Shown here one piece after another: positions 33,756 through 44,816 of a stretch of 64,000 nucleotides of DNA. The notes under the pieces are model-generated. The model did no database searches. It saw only the letters and a program-made list of their open reading frames with translations, and was not told where the DNA came from. Position 1 is the stretch's first letter. Each line of letters starts with the position of its first letter. This DNA comes from Caenorhabditis remanei (Eukaryota; Nematoda; Chromadorea; Rhabditida; Rhabditidae): contig NC_071331.1 of the NCBI RefSeq assembly GCF_010183535.1, positions 16,802,001 through 16,866,000 on the forward strand. The letters are read 5' to 3'. Position numbers and translations under genes: made by a program.

Positions 33756-36700
33756 ATCACCAAGTAGCAACTATAAACCGTTGAAATCGTCAACGAACGG
33801 CAGCTCGGTGACTAGGTTGCAATCGGCAACCACATCTGTCTCGTTATCTACGCTGGAATCGCCAGCAGCTGTTACCACTAAATCGCTAGAGGTCAACAAA
33901 CCTACGTCTTCACTCGCGAAGATTAACACCCCACACGATCAACTACGTTTGGTCAACAAGGCAGAAGAATCGAATTCTGAACCGATGGACATCGGTCCTG
34001 GAGATGACAACGAGTCATTTCAAATCTATGTCAGTCGTGGGATAGAAGAGGACAGCAAGCTACCGTTTATGACGTTGGTGACACCAGAAGGACACACTCT
34101 CCTGGCGTTGGCCGACTGCGGAGCGTCCACGTCTCTCATATCAACACAAACGGCGACAAAACTTAAACTCCGAATCGTCGGACAACGGAACCTACGATTC
34201 AAAGGTCTCATATCGGAGACACGAGATGAGGAATGCAAGTTCTACAGATTGGAAATCGCCGATCAATCGAACAACGTCTGGGCAGCTACCGTAGCCAGCT
34301 ACGGTGGAATCAATATACCGTTTACGGCTCCGAGCCTGTCACCTTCCGAATACAAACAACTAGACTCCTTGAAGTTCAACACGACCAAGATAAAAGATCT
34401 ACAGCAATTCAATGGAAGGCCGATCGACATTATCTTAGGAAACAACCTTCTTGGAAATATTCACCAACAGCTGTTAACACTGGACAGCGGAAGGATGGTA
34501 ACTCGTACCGTCATTGGATCCATTATCTATCCATCAATGGTCAAAAATGCTCTAGTCCCAGTAGATGGAAAGAAACCTATCGTGGTTACCGACGACATGG
34601 AGCACATCATTGTTCACACGTTGGACACTCCAGATTACGATCTTCCCGAAGATGGTCGTGTGGATTCCAAATCAAACGTCTCCAACCAGAAACTGGCAAA
34701 ACAAGTGGAGCAACATTGGAACCTGGACCTTCTTGGAATTGAGCCGCCAGAAATCGTGAACAGCAAAGCTCGACTTAATGAACACATCGTCGAACAACAG
34801 AAACAATCATCTATTCGAGATGAAAACAACCTGATCAGCGCCCTATTCCCATACAATGGAAGAGAGCAGTATCTCGATGACAATTTTCCTATTGCCCTCC
34901 AAAGACTCGTGTCCCTCACGACAGGACAAACTATGGATACCCGGATGGAATACGATACGATTATACGGAAGCAAATCGACTCCGGAATCGTAGAAATCGT
35001 CACATCGGATATGAAGCCCTCTGGACCCATCTTCTACTTCCCACATCGAGGAGTCAGAAAGGAAAGTTCAGTAAATACCAAGTTACGGATTGTATTGGAC
35101 GCGTCGTCGCATGGAAAAGGGAAGCTGTCCCTAAATGATTGCATTCATCCAGGACCATCGATACTTCAGAGCATTTTTGGGATTCTTATCAGATGTCGAC
35201 TAAAGAAGTTCTTAATGATATCGGACATTGAGAAAGCATTTCATCAGATTCGACTACAGCCCAAATGCCGCGATTCTACACGTTTCTTATGGCTCAAGGA
35301 CCCAACGAAGGATGCCACTCCGGATAACATATTGGTGCTCAGATTCGCTCGGTTGCCATTTGGAGTAAATTGCTCTCCATTTCTTCTGGCCATCGCAATC
35401 ATCCAATACCTCGAAAACGATCCAAATCCAATCAATGCAAAGATTCTAGAAAACCTCTATGTTGACAACATTGTGATGACAACGAACGACGAGAACGAGC
35501 TGTTCGCTTACTACGATCAACTCAAGAATACTTTCAATCGAATGGCGATGAATCTCAGGGAATTTTTATGCAATTGTCCGGAAGTTATGGAAAAAATCAA
35601 AGAAGAGGACCGGGCACCCGACACCGCCAACAAGCTTCTCGGCCATACATGGGATAGTCTGACGGACGTCATAAGTATTAAAATCGCGACACCACCAAAT
35701 GGAATCCCCACGAAGAAGGAAGTTATCGCCTTCCTTGCTCAGAACTATGATCCAACCGGGATCATCACACCTCTCGTGGTGCCAATCAAGAAACTCATCA
35801 CCCTGCTCTGGCAATTCGACCTGAAATGGAGTGATCTGATACCAGATGTACTTACTCCCCTGTGGAATAGTATCATCACCCACTTCACCGAAACCGAATA
35901 TGTAATACCCCGACAAGTCGTGTCGTCATATAACTACACTGGAGTACAGTTGGTGCTCTTCTCAGATGCCTCAAAGGACAACTACGCAGCGGCTGCATAC
36001 CTACGTCATGAGTTTCCAGGACAGAAGTACGAGTCCCAGTTGATCTGCTCAAAATCGAGAGTCAAACCAGGACGAGTTGGAATTACAATCCCGCAAATGG
36101 AACTTCTAGCACTGGAATCAGCCACGAACCTTGCGTTGAATCTGATGAACGAACTACACATGCCAATCAAGCAAGTGATATTCTTCAGTGATAGTACATG
36201 TGTCCTACACTGGGTTTTACACAAAGTCGGAAACCACGTGGGACTAAAATGGGTGGCTAATCGAGTCACAAATATCCATAAGAATCTAGCGAAGTTAACC
36301 GAACTTCAACTCAATCCAGAAATGAGATACGTGCCAACAAACGCAAATCCAGCAGACATCGCCTCCCGAGGATGCACTTTAGCCGAACTGAAAGTCAACA
36401 AACTGTGGCACCACGGCCCATCCTTTCTCGAGCGATCTGGAGAAGACTGGCCTCAGACTCTGGAAACAGCACCTCCGGATGCCCGAATGTTTCATCTGTT
36501 CGTGGTACGTGACGGAGAAGAAGTTCTATCTCGAGAACTACATCAGCTACCAAAACAAGAATCACAAGAAACAGCAGTCGTCAACAGCATGGAAGAGAAG
36601 GAAAATGGTGAATATGAGTCAATCGTGCCATATTCAAGAACTAACGACATGCGGAAGTTGACAACTACATGCAATTATGTGCTTCGATTTGTCCATAGCT

Positions 36701-38346
36701 GCATAAAAAAGCGGAACAATCGGTTCCCGACTAGACAGTACTCCTATCAATCAAAAACACTGCAAAAGTACGATGATGCCGATAAAGAAAATGACGAAGT
36801 TACAAAAAGGAGGATCACAAGGACCTTCATAATAGCGGATCATTATCGAGATTCGAAACATCGGATGAATGAGGAACCGCCTGCTCACCTTAAACCAGTG
36901 CTCACCCCAGAAGGGTTGTATCGACACAGCAGACCATATGTCAATTCGAGACATCCGAGGCACTCCGATGAGATGAAAAGACCAATTATCATCATCCACA
37001 AACACCAACTCGCCCGTCTCCTGGTTATCGAATCACACACCAGCTTACTACATCAGGGTGTTAAAGATGTCATATCGGACATCCAACGAAAATACTGGAT
37101 AACGAAACTTGGAGTAATCGTCAGAGCGGTACGGAGGCAATGTGTCACATGTCAAAGGATGCACGCTCGTCCATTCGAATATCCGTACTCAGAAACATTG
37201 CCGTCTATTAGAAGCCAACTCGTGGCTCCATTCGCCTTCGTGGGCCTCGACTATTTGGGGCCACTGAAATACAAATCGAAGGATGAATACGAGAAGATTT
37301 GGGTATTGTTAGTCACATGTATTGTCACTCGGGCAGTACACTTGGAAATCGTCCAAGACAACACCACTCACAGTTTTATCTTGGCTTTAAAACGATATTT
37401 CGGTCGTAGAGGAGTTCCTCAATCTATACTATCAGATAACTCCCCAACGTTCAAACTCGGATATTCAATGATGAACGCTGATCTAAAGACAATCATCACC
37501 AAAAGTTTAACGTTGACTTCATTTTTGGCGGACAAAGAAATAGACATTCGGTTTATCACACCCTTCTCACCGTGGAAGGGAGGAATTTACGAACGACTGG
37601 TGGCTTTGGTCAAGAATATGATACATAAATGTCTGAAGAAAATCACAGTCTCCCTGTTGGAACTCGAAAGTCTCTTAATTGAGACAGAATGTATCATCAA
37701 CTGCAGACCCATAACCGCCAACAAAATCCACACAGCCGATGCCGAACCAGTACGACCCATCGACTATTTGATCCCTCAGTCGTCGGTGGTGTTACCAGAA
37801 TCGTCGAAAACAATATCGGAAGTTCTACAGTCAGGAAAAACAGAAAAACTAACTAGAAGATTAATCGAATCTACAGCAGCTGTCAGGGATAACCTATGGA
37901 ACGTATTCAGTGATGAATACTACGTGTTACTCCGAGAATCCATTCCTCGTCCTGCAGCGCACAATAAAAACCTACCAACGCCTGGTACAACAGTGTTAAT
38001 CGTCACTGACAAGGTAGCTCGCTACATGTGGCCTATCGGGGTCATTCAGAAGTTAATCTCGTCTAAAGACGGGAAGGTGAGAGCCGTGGAAGTAAAAATC
38101 GGACAGAAGACCTTCCAAAAATCAGTGAATCATCTGATACCGTTGGAGATTCCCACGGAAGACAGTCAAGATCAAGACAAGTCAGCGACCGGTCCTCCTG
38201 ATACGCACCAGCAGATGATTCCAGCAAGTATTCCACCTCGACGGACCCGCCCGTACCTTCCAAGACGAGCTAAAGAAAATAACGTGACAATCGGTCATGA
38301 TCAGCAACTCGGATCGCCGAGTAACCCTCCTCAGGCTTCTGCTTAG
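33709..38346 (+). CDS. pol: BEL/Pao Pol: protease, RT, RNase H, integrase
   Basis: 1545 residues from the ATG at 33709; the frame is open from 33565, in +1 relation to gag, so a frameshift or re-initiation in the overlap is needed. Aspartic protease ADCGAS near residue 136. The RT catalytic box reads YVDN near residue 584, not the usual YVDD. RNase H begins LFSDAS near 750. An HHCC-type zinc finger (about 1097-1145) precedes the integrase core GLDYLGP (about 1178), LSDNSPTF (about 1240) and GGIYERL (about 1290), which supplies the D, D, E triad. A DUF5641-like C-terminal domain (PGTTVLIVTDK...WPIGVI) is followed by a Pro/Gln-rich tail. There are no internal stops. The YVDN variant deserves comparison with other nematode BEL elements. 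Confidence 0.95.
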   Translation: MASFFEARRMEPPINKSPSSNYKPLKSSTNGSSVTRLQSATTSVSLSTLESPAAVTTKSLEVNKPTSSLAKINTPHDQLRLVNKAEESNSEPMDIGPGDDNESFQIYVSRGIEEDSKLPFMTLVTPEGHTLLALADCGASTSLISTQTATKLKLRIVGQRNLRFKGLISETRDEECKFYRLEIADQSNNVWAATVASYGGINIPFTAPSLSPSEYKQLDSLKFNTTKIKDLQQFNGRPIDIILGNNLLGNIHQQLLTLDSGRMVTRTVIGSIIYPSMVKNALVPVDGKKPIVVTDDMEHIIVHTLDTPDYDLPEDGRVDSKSNVSNQKLAKQVEQHWNLDLLGIEPPEIVNSKARLNEHIVEQQKQSSIRDENNLISALFPYNGREQYLDDNFPIALQRLVSLTTGQTMDTRMEYDTIIRKQIDSGIVEIVTSDMKPSGPIFYFPHRGVRKESSVNTKLRIVLDASSHGKGKLSLNDCIHPGPSILQSIFGILIRCRLKKFLMISDIEKAFHQIRLQPKCRDSTRFLWLKDPTKDATPDNILVLRFARLPFGVNCSPFLLAIAIIQYLENDPNPINAKILENLYVDNIVMTTNDENELFAYYDQLKNTFNRMAMNLREFLCNCPEVMEKIKEEDRAPDTANKLLGHTWDSLTDVISIKIATPPNGIPTKKEVIAFLAQNYDPTGIITPLVVPIKKLITLLWQFDLKWSDLIPDVLTPLWNSIITHFTETEYVIPRQVVSSYNYTGVQLVLFSDASKDNYAAAAYLRHEFPGQKYESQLICSKSRVKPGRVGITIPQMELLALESATNLALNLMNELHMPIKQVIFFSDSTCVLHWVLHKVGNHVGLKWVANRVTNIHKNLAKLTELQLNPEMRYVPTNANPADIASRGCTLAELKVNKLWHHGPSFLERSGEDWPQTLETAPPDARMFHLFVVRDGEEVLSRELHQLPKQESQETAVVNSMEEKENGEYESIVPYSRTNDMRKLTTTCNYVLRFVHSCIKKRNNRFPTRQYSYQSKTLQKYDDADKENDEVTKRRITRTFIIADHYRDSKHRMNEEPPAHLKPVLTPEGLYRHSRPYVNSRHPRHSDEMKRPIIIIHKHQLARLLVIESHTSLLHQGVKDVISDIQRKYWITKLGVIVRAVRRQCVTCQRMHARPFEYPYSETLPSIRSQLVAPFAFVGLDYLGPLKYKSKDEYEKIWVLLVTCIVTRAVHLEIVQDNTTHSFILALKRYFGRRGVPQSILSDNSPTFKLGYSMMNADLKTIITKSLTLTSFLADKEIDIRFITPFSPWKGGIYERLVALVKNMIHKCLKKITVSLLELESLLIETECIINCRPITANKIHTADAEPVRPIDYLIPQSSVVLPESSKTISEVLQSGKTEKLTRRLIESTAAVRDNLWNVFSDEYYVLLRESIPRPAAHNKNLPTPGTTVLIVTDKVARYMWPIGVIQKLISSKDGKVRAVEVKIGQKTFQKSVNHLIPLEIPTEDSQDQDKSATGPPDTHQQMIPASIPPRRTRPYLPRRAKENNVTIGHDQQLGSPSNPPQASA

Positions 38347-38361
38347 GCAGAGGCATGTTAC

Positions 38362-38393
38362 GAACTTCCCTAACGCTACCACTAGGGAAGTTC
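38362..38393 (+). other. perfect hairpin just before 3' LTR
   Basis: An 11-bp perfect stem (GAACTTCCCTA pairing with TAGGGAAGTTC) and a 10-nt loop, 16 nt after the pol stop and 18 nt before the 3' LTR. No polypurine tract abuts the LTR; instead the plus strand has a C-run (CTCCCCCCCAG). The hairpin's GGGAAG arm is the nearest purine run. Confidence 0.75.
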
Positions 38394-38411
38394 TTTTTCG
38401 CTCCCCCCCAG

Positions 38412-38906
38412 TGTCGTGACAATAATAGCCCTAGCTATATTATCACAACTGGTACAATCTAAATCGTAGATTATTCTCCTATTCTTAATTAGAAAACGGT
38501 GAACTTCATATAGACGTGAGGAAGATATGATACCCTTAATTATTCCCTTGACCGACGTGCTCCACAACTCCTTATCTTGATGACCCTACTACGTGGCACT
38601 GTCGATGTAGGAGGAAGAAACGTAATGAATCAGTATCTACGAAAGAGTACGAACAGCAGCAGCCGAACATCCAACTTCTCCAATGCCGTCCTCTACCCCG
38701 ACTGTTCCTTCCTCTCCAATCGAAGCCGTTGGATCGCCGTCGAGTACCAAGCTCACTGGATCTGTCGAAGGTATCGTATTTAACTCGCGTCTATTATCGA
38801 ATAAACCGTTGTCATTTAAAACTTGTGTTGGCTCGTCTTTCTAAGTTCAATTCCTCTCATTCCTCGCGGCCGGTTCGGGCTCACCACCCCATAAACCGTC
38901 GCGACA
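38412..38906 (+). repeat. 3' LTR of BEL/Pao element
   Basis: Second copy of the 495-bp LTR, followed directly by the right copy of the GATGT duplication. Confidence 0.96.
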
Positions 38907-41900
38907 GATGTTTTTAAATTTTGATACGAGGCAAAATGTCAGAGATTGACTTCTTACGGATTAGCTTCAGATTATTTGAATCCTAATTTAATTAAAATTT
39001 CCAAATTGTATTTTGAATCCAGTTAGTTTAAAGAGTTATCAATAAAAAGAAATATCCAGCAGAGCTAATTTTTCCAAGAACTGAGAAATTGTGAATGAAT
39101 TATTCTGTAAGTCGTCAGTGTTCAGTATGTTTGATTATCCTGATTTCTCGAAATTCAAAAAATACTTTTTTCTTGAAATCAAATGAAGAGTCCAGTTAAA
39201 AATGACATTTGATTTGATATCAAAATCCTTTTGAGTTGAGAACTTCTCGTTTAAAAAGAAAAACTTCAAGTGATCAAAGTTAGAGGAAATCATCAGATTT
39301 TGGATGAATAACTCGGTTTCAGTAGTAGCTTCAATAATCCCAATTCTCTAGAGATTCCTAATAAACTTCACATTTCTTTCAGAATATTTGAGGACTACCA
39401 ACATTACTTGTTTTAGATTTTAAAAGAAGTTACCTGGGAGCCTATTCTACACTTATCTTCTCACTTTTTCTCGCCTTTTTTCTATAAAACGATTCTCCGA
39501 AACTGATTATTTTCCAGATTATTCCCTATACATAATGCAAATGATGCTGTTCAATTTTCACAGAATTCGCCATCCAAATGTAAGTTTTTTTGAAATCGAA
39601 AATCGGTAGGTGGAAAACGAACAAAAAGAAAAAGAAAGAAAGTCGTTAAAGGTTGTTTTTCGAGCTCTTTTCATTCTTCTGGCTGACCCTCTCGGACGAA
39701 TTGTTCTTCACTTTTCTTGTACAAATTTTTATTACTTCTCACCTTCTGATCTGTTTTGGTGAAATGCTGCAGATGTTTGAATCTTTGAGAATAAATGAAA
39801 ACATTTGAGACGTAATTGAGCACTTCAAATTATAATAATTACCTTAGTTTCTACTCGAAAAGTTCAAATTACCTCAGAAAAAAGTGTATTTAAGGCTCGC
39901 TTTCTTCGGTTAGAAATCTCAAAAAGCATTGCCATAAAACTATTCATCACATCTATTTGTTGCTTTCTTTTCTTTAAGAAATTGGTTGGTTCGAACAAAC
40001 AACTTTTGACACAAAGTCGTTCAGCCAACCGATTATTGCCATGTTTGTAACATAACATACTACTACATTCATATTCTTCAAAATCACCTACTTTCCTTTT
40101 TTTTTTGAACTTTTGAAAGATAATATTTAAAAAGAGGAAGGTTTTATTCAACTTCCTGAATATTAGCAGACAACGTTTAACCGGGTATTATGGTTTATCG
40201 TCTGAAATCTGATTAGAGTATCATCCGTCTTTTCTGACGGATAGTGAGTGACTTGAAAGTTTAAGAAAAATTTGAATTTTAAAAACTGAAAAACTAAAAA
40301 AAAACTTCAATCCAGACCTGAAATATGTTGTTTTTCAGCACTAATCAGATTCACGATCTTTGGATTTCTTCCTCTTTTGAAAGACCCATCAATCTTGTTT
40401 TTCCTTACTCTTCCATGAAACAATTCTCAATATTATATTCATGAAGCAAGAAAAAAAAAACACTTTTCAGCCCAACAACCAGTTGTTTTTTGTCTTTTCC
40501 AGTACCGTCATTGGTCATTCTTTGCTCTTTTCTTGCTGTAACATTCTCCTTCTTTCTCGTCTTCTTCTTTTTGCCACGTCATCCGGGCATTCTTGTGAAA
40601 AAGTGCCAAAATAATTGGTTTCCAGTCGGTGATTTGGTCCGGAAGTACGCGGACACCTCGAAAGAAAAAGGAAAAGTTTTGCAGAGAAAAAAGAAAATGT
40701 CTGATCTTTTTTCTTTCCATAATTTGATCTCTTTTCACACTTCTTTCACAATTAGGAGTGCGATTTGGTAAGAAGAAGAAGTAGAAGAAGAAAGAAGAGA
40801 AGATGGAGAGGAGATTCTTCATTTTTCTCATTGGCACTTTTCCATTTTTGATGGTTCTCTTGTTGCTCTGAACTTGACTTTGATCGTTTGGAAGTCCGGA
40901 TGAACCAGTTGAAAACACGGACTCAATATCTATTTTCCCAACTAAATCCTATTAAAAGATGACTCCTAAATTCTCGGAATATCTTCTGAATCTCTTCCAT
41001 TGAAATCTCTAAATAATTAATTAGATCTAGCAACTCGTATTATTTACTCATAAAAAGAGGTTTCCCATGGACTCTCCATCCCCTTTTATTTGTGAATTTA
41101 ACCTCTTCCTTGTGGTTTTCCGATCTGGATCCACCCGCAATTCCAAGTTTCCGTCATAATAATAAGCAGCTTGGAATACCAAGAATTCTGTGTATAATTT
41201 GAAAGTTTACAATTAAAAAAGCAGTGTCATGCTGTGATTTTTCTAGAAATATTTTATCTGATGTTTGATTTTGTCAAAAGATATTCGGAGCACCATATTT
41301 TTCAAAGTTATACCGAGCTCCATTTCTAAATAGGAATAAGGTCAATTCCAAATACAAAAGAGTTTTTGGACTATCAAGGATTCAAAAAAGTATTTTCTAT
41401 GAAAATCTTCCACTGCATCTGGAATTAGGTTCGCAACCACTTCGAAATTCAAGACTGAAAAAGTAGAGGACTTGTGTTAGTGCCAAAATTTGATTATAAC
41501 TTTAGAATGCCGGTTTCGAAATGTCTGTAATATGGATCTGAAGACTGGTTTCATTTTGAATATTCAGTTTCAGCAATTATTTTGTCGAGTGATATTATTT
41601 TTGTTGGTTATTTCAGCAGTTTTAGTGCTAGAATTGGTGATTCAATATATAGACCTTGGCAGTTCGATTTAGAACATTTATAATCTTCAACTTTTGTGGT
41701 CGTTTTGAAACTCCCGAGTCATCTCTAAAGACATAGTCCAACTAGATAGATCTTCATCCTCTTCCTCCACCATCAAAAATCTTCCAGCGACTTCTGACTC
41801 CTCCAAAATTTATCAAAGTGCAAAAAATGGATTGTAAATGCATCTCATTCTGCATGTCACAGTATTTCTTGAAAACAATTCTATCCAGAAATTGTAGGAA

Positions 41901-44816
41901 TGTACGTTTTTCTTCTCGCAGGAGTATTTTCATTCTTTTTGAATATGTATTTGGGAATGATTTGAACGAAAAAAACGGGCGACTTGTTTTGTTTTCCTAT
42001 TCCCTTCTTTTCTGAAACTTACCTCATTTTGTCTCTTTTTTCTTCTTCCAGATGTATATCTTCTTCTTGTTTCTTCTCGGAGCTCGAATTGCACCCCACA
42101 ACATTTTCATTTATTTATGAATCAAAGCTGCGCAGTTTAAAATTTAAAATTTATTCCATCCTAGCGCACGTCTTTTTCTTCTCGTTCTTGTTCTCTTCTC
42201 ATTTTTTCATTTGCCTATTTAACGGGGAAAAACCATCTCAGAGGTTCAGTTGTCTATAATTAATTGAATCTCGAGGCCATTATTCTATCAGTGACTATTC
42301 AAAAAAAACGAGATCCTCGTCTCGTCTTCTTTGCACTCCACCCTCATTTTCCACCCAATTTATTTGTTTTTCTCATCTTTCGAAATGACTAATTTGATGT
42401 TCTCTAATCATTGTTTATCCAACCAGGTGAATCGACTTTCAGTCACCCTTCTCTTCATTTCAGCTGTCTCCTTCACCTTTCTCTTTCTCTCTTCTAAACT
42501 TTCTCATCAAACCTCATGACTTTTTCAATACCCTTTTGAGTCAGTCTACGGTATCTATGCACTCACGGATTTCCTCCAACTTGCGTAAAAGTTTCAAAGT
42601 GACTCGTCTTCATTCTCATACATTTTTCATCAATAAGAGGTGGGCGGAGTCAGACTCAACTTGCTCTTCTCTCCCTCAATTCCTTCCGTTTTTCATGTCT
42701 CAAAATGTTGAAACTTCCGGTTTTCGGCTTGAAGTAAAGCACAAAGTTTAGAAGATTTCAACAGGAAGTCCACCTCCACTTTTTGTTCCTTTTTTCTCCT
42801 TCTTTTCAAGTACCTTTGGAATTTTTTTTCTGATTTGCTCGAAAATACATTATGGTCATTTGATTTGGATTAAAAGTGAATTAAACCGAAGGAACTACAT
42901 TCATCAGTGTGTCTAGAATGATCAGAACTGAAAAGATCAACAATTTTTTTATTTTTGCGGATTGATTGTTTTTCGGTATTTTATTTTTTTGTGTGATACA
43001 AAAAAACGATCTTTAAGCTGATCATCTAGACAGGCAATGTGTTATGTTCCAGTTTATCGCGTAGTCAAAATGAAGATGATTCATGGCGTCTCAGACTGTA
43101 AATCTCGGTTTTATTATGAGCTTCCAAAGACTGAAGCCCCACACTGTTCATTTTCAGTTCCCTTTGTAAGCATTTTCGCTTTGAAATTTCTCCTGAATCC
43201 GGATATAACCATTAGCTTAGGTTGTTCGTTTCACTGACAATTTCCTTCTCCTTCTCCAATTCCTGGAATTCCTTCCACATGTTTTCGAGAGCATCTAATT
43301 CTATTATCTTTAACTGGAATACTCTTACTCTAGATTTTTTCCAGAAACTTTTGACCCAATGATCACTTATTTTCTAGCTTTCCAGACACTGCTCACCCTG
43401 TCAAATGATAGCAAATATTGGTTCATCTGCTTTTGTCTAATCTGTTTCAATAAAAAAACAAGCGACTTCTTACCTTTCTGTCATATTTTGTGGCGTTCGA
43501 ATTTTGATCCGATTTGTAAATAATTCTTGGAAAACAAGAAGACAGGCTTCCTTTTCGCTCAATTATTTTAATTTCTCCCCCTCCCCCGTTCCTTCTTTCC
43601 ATTCAACCGTACTGAATGAAATTAAAGATAAAAACAGCATCGAGAGTTCAGTACTTTTTTTTTCTGGCCTTCCCTCCCCTCCTTTTTTCATCTTTTCTCT
43701 TCCTGTCACTTTGCATCCAAATTCACTTTTATGATGTTCTTCCTGTCGATTTCTGAACGTCATTTTAGAGATAAAATGGACCAAAACGGAAGAAAAAGAA
43801 TGAAAAAGGGTTGAGAAGGTCTTCTCCGTCTACTTTGCTTCCATTAGGTGAAATTCAATCTTGAAGAATTTTGTTTTTTAATATCGAAGTTTTCTGAATC
43901 CGAGAGAAAGTTTTCAGTTTCCTGTAGACAAAATTTGTTTTTTTTTCGTAAAATAAGTGTTTCAGGATCCGAGGACTTGCCCTCATGTTTTCCAATTACT
44001 TTCCAAAAACGAATTTGCGTATACTTAAGCTGCAAGAAAATTGTTTACGGAGCATGTAGTGTGAAAAAGGTTACAAACAAAACTATTTTTCATTCGAGAA
44101 AATTTCAAATTTCACCAGCTCAATTTCAGATTCAAACTGATTCTTTTAAGTCAGAATCTCTCATATTTTCTTTTGTGTATCTTTTACTACAATTATATTT
44201 TCCCAGAAATATTAATCCCACGATTTTTGTACTTCTATCTAAGAAACCCTGCAGAATTCTGTTTGCCCTACTCCCACTTGAAATCAGATTACACTTTCCT
44301 GATTCCTTGAAAAACACCATATTCTAGAGAATAGACTTTCCAATTTATAGCCGAATCTCTCTGATTTCCATTAGGGAAATTCAATACGAAATTTCAGATT
44401 CAAATTCGGATGGTCGTTTGTTCCTTTGTTGATTTGAATTTTAGTAGTGAAAAAAAACAAATTTCGGGAAATTTCTCAGATGAAATAAAAGTACCGTACA
44501 CTTCTCTTTCTATCTCTCACCTCAAAAATTCCATTTCCGTGTTCTTATGAAACCATTTGAACTTTTTTCCATTTTCTCTTCCTCTCCCATGGGTCTCATT
44601 CTGCCTAGATCACATCAACTAACGGACCACCACAATTCGCTTTTCTCTCTCTCTCTCTCTATCTATAAACAATTTTTCCTTCGAAACGAACACGAAAGTG
44701 CGAACATGTGCATTTCCGAAGAAAAACAAATACGGAATTCCAATACAACAAACACTTTTCTTTCCAGCTTTTCTCGTTTACAAAACTCGATTTTCTTTTA
44801 TTTTCTCAATTTTCAG
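38907..44816. other. long intergenic region, pyrimidine-rich on + strand
   Basis: About 5.9 kb between the BEL element and the GPCR. No exon series or domain was recognised. From about 40.3 kb on, the plus strand becomes markedly T/C-rich with TTCTTC and TTTTTC runs and a (TC)n tract at 44645-44662. It may contain the promoter, non-coding 5' exons or a long 5' intron of the GPCR gene. Confidence 0.5.

Larger units (their letters stand above)
30271..38906 (+). mobile_element. complete BEL/Pao LTR retrotransposon
   Basis: 8636 bp. Two 495-bp LTRs (30271-30765 and 38412-38906) start TGTCGTGACA, end CGCGACA, and appear identical. A perfect 5-bp target duplication GATGT flanks the element (30266-30270 and 38907-38911). 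A primer-binding site follows the first LTR directly. A 0.9-kb leader, gag and pol follow, all without stops. The order PR-RT-RH-IN, the Pao-type gag and a C-terminal DUF5641-like region mark the BEL/Pao family. There is no envelope gene. Identical LTRs and intact ORFs indicate a very recent, possibly active copy. Confidence 0.96.
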
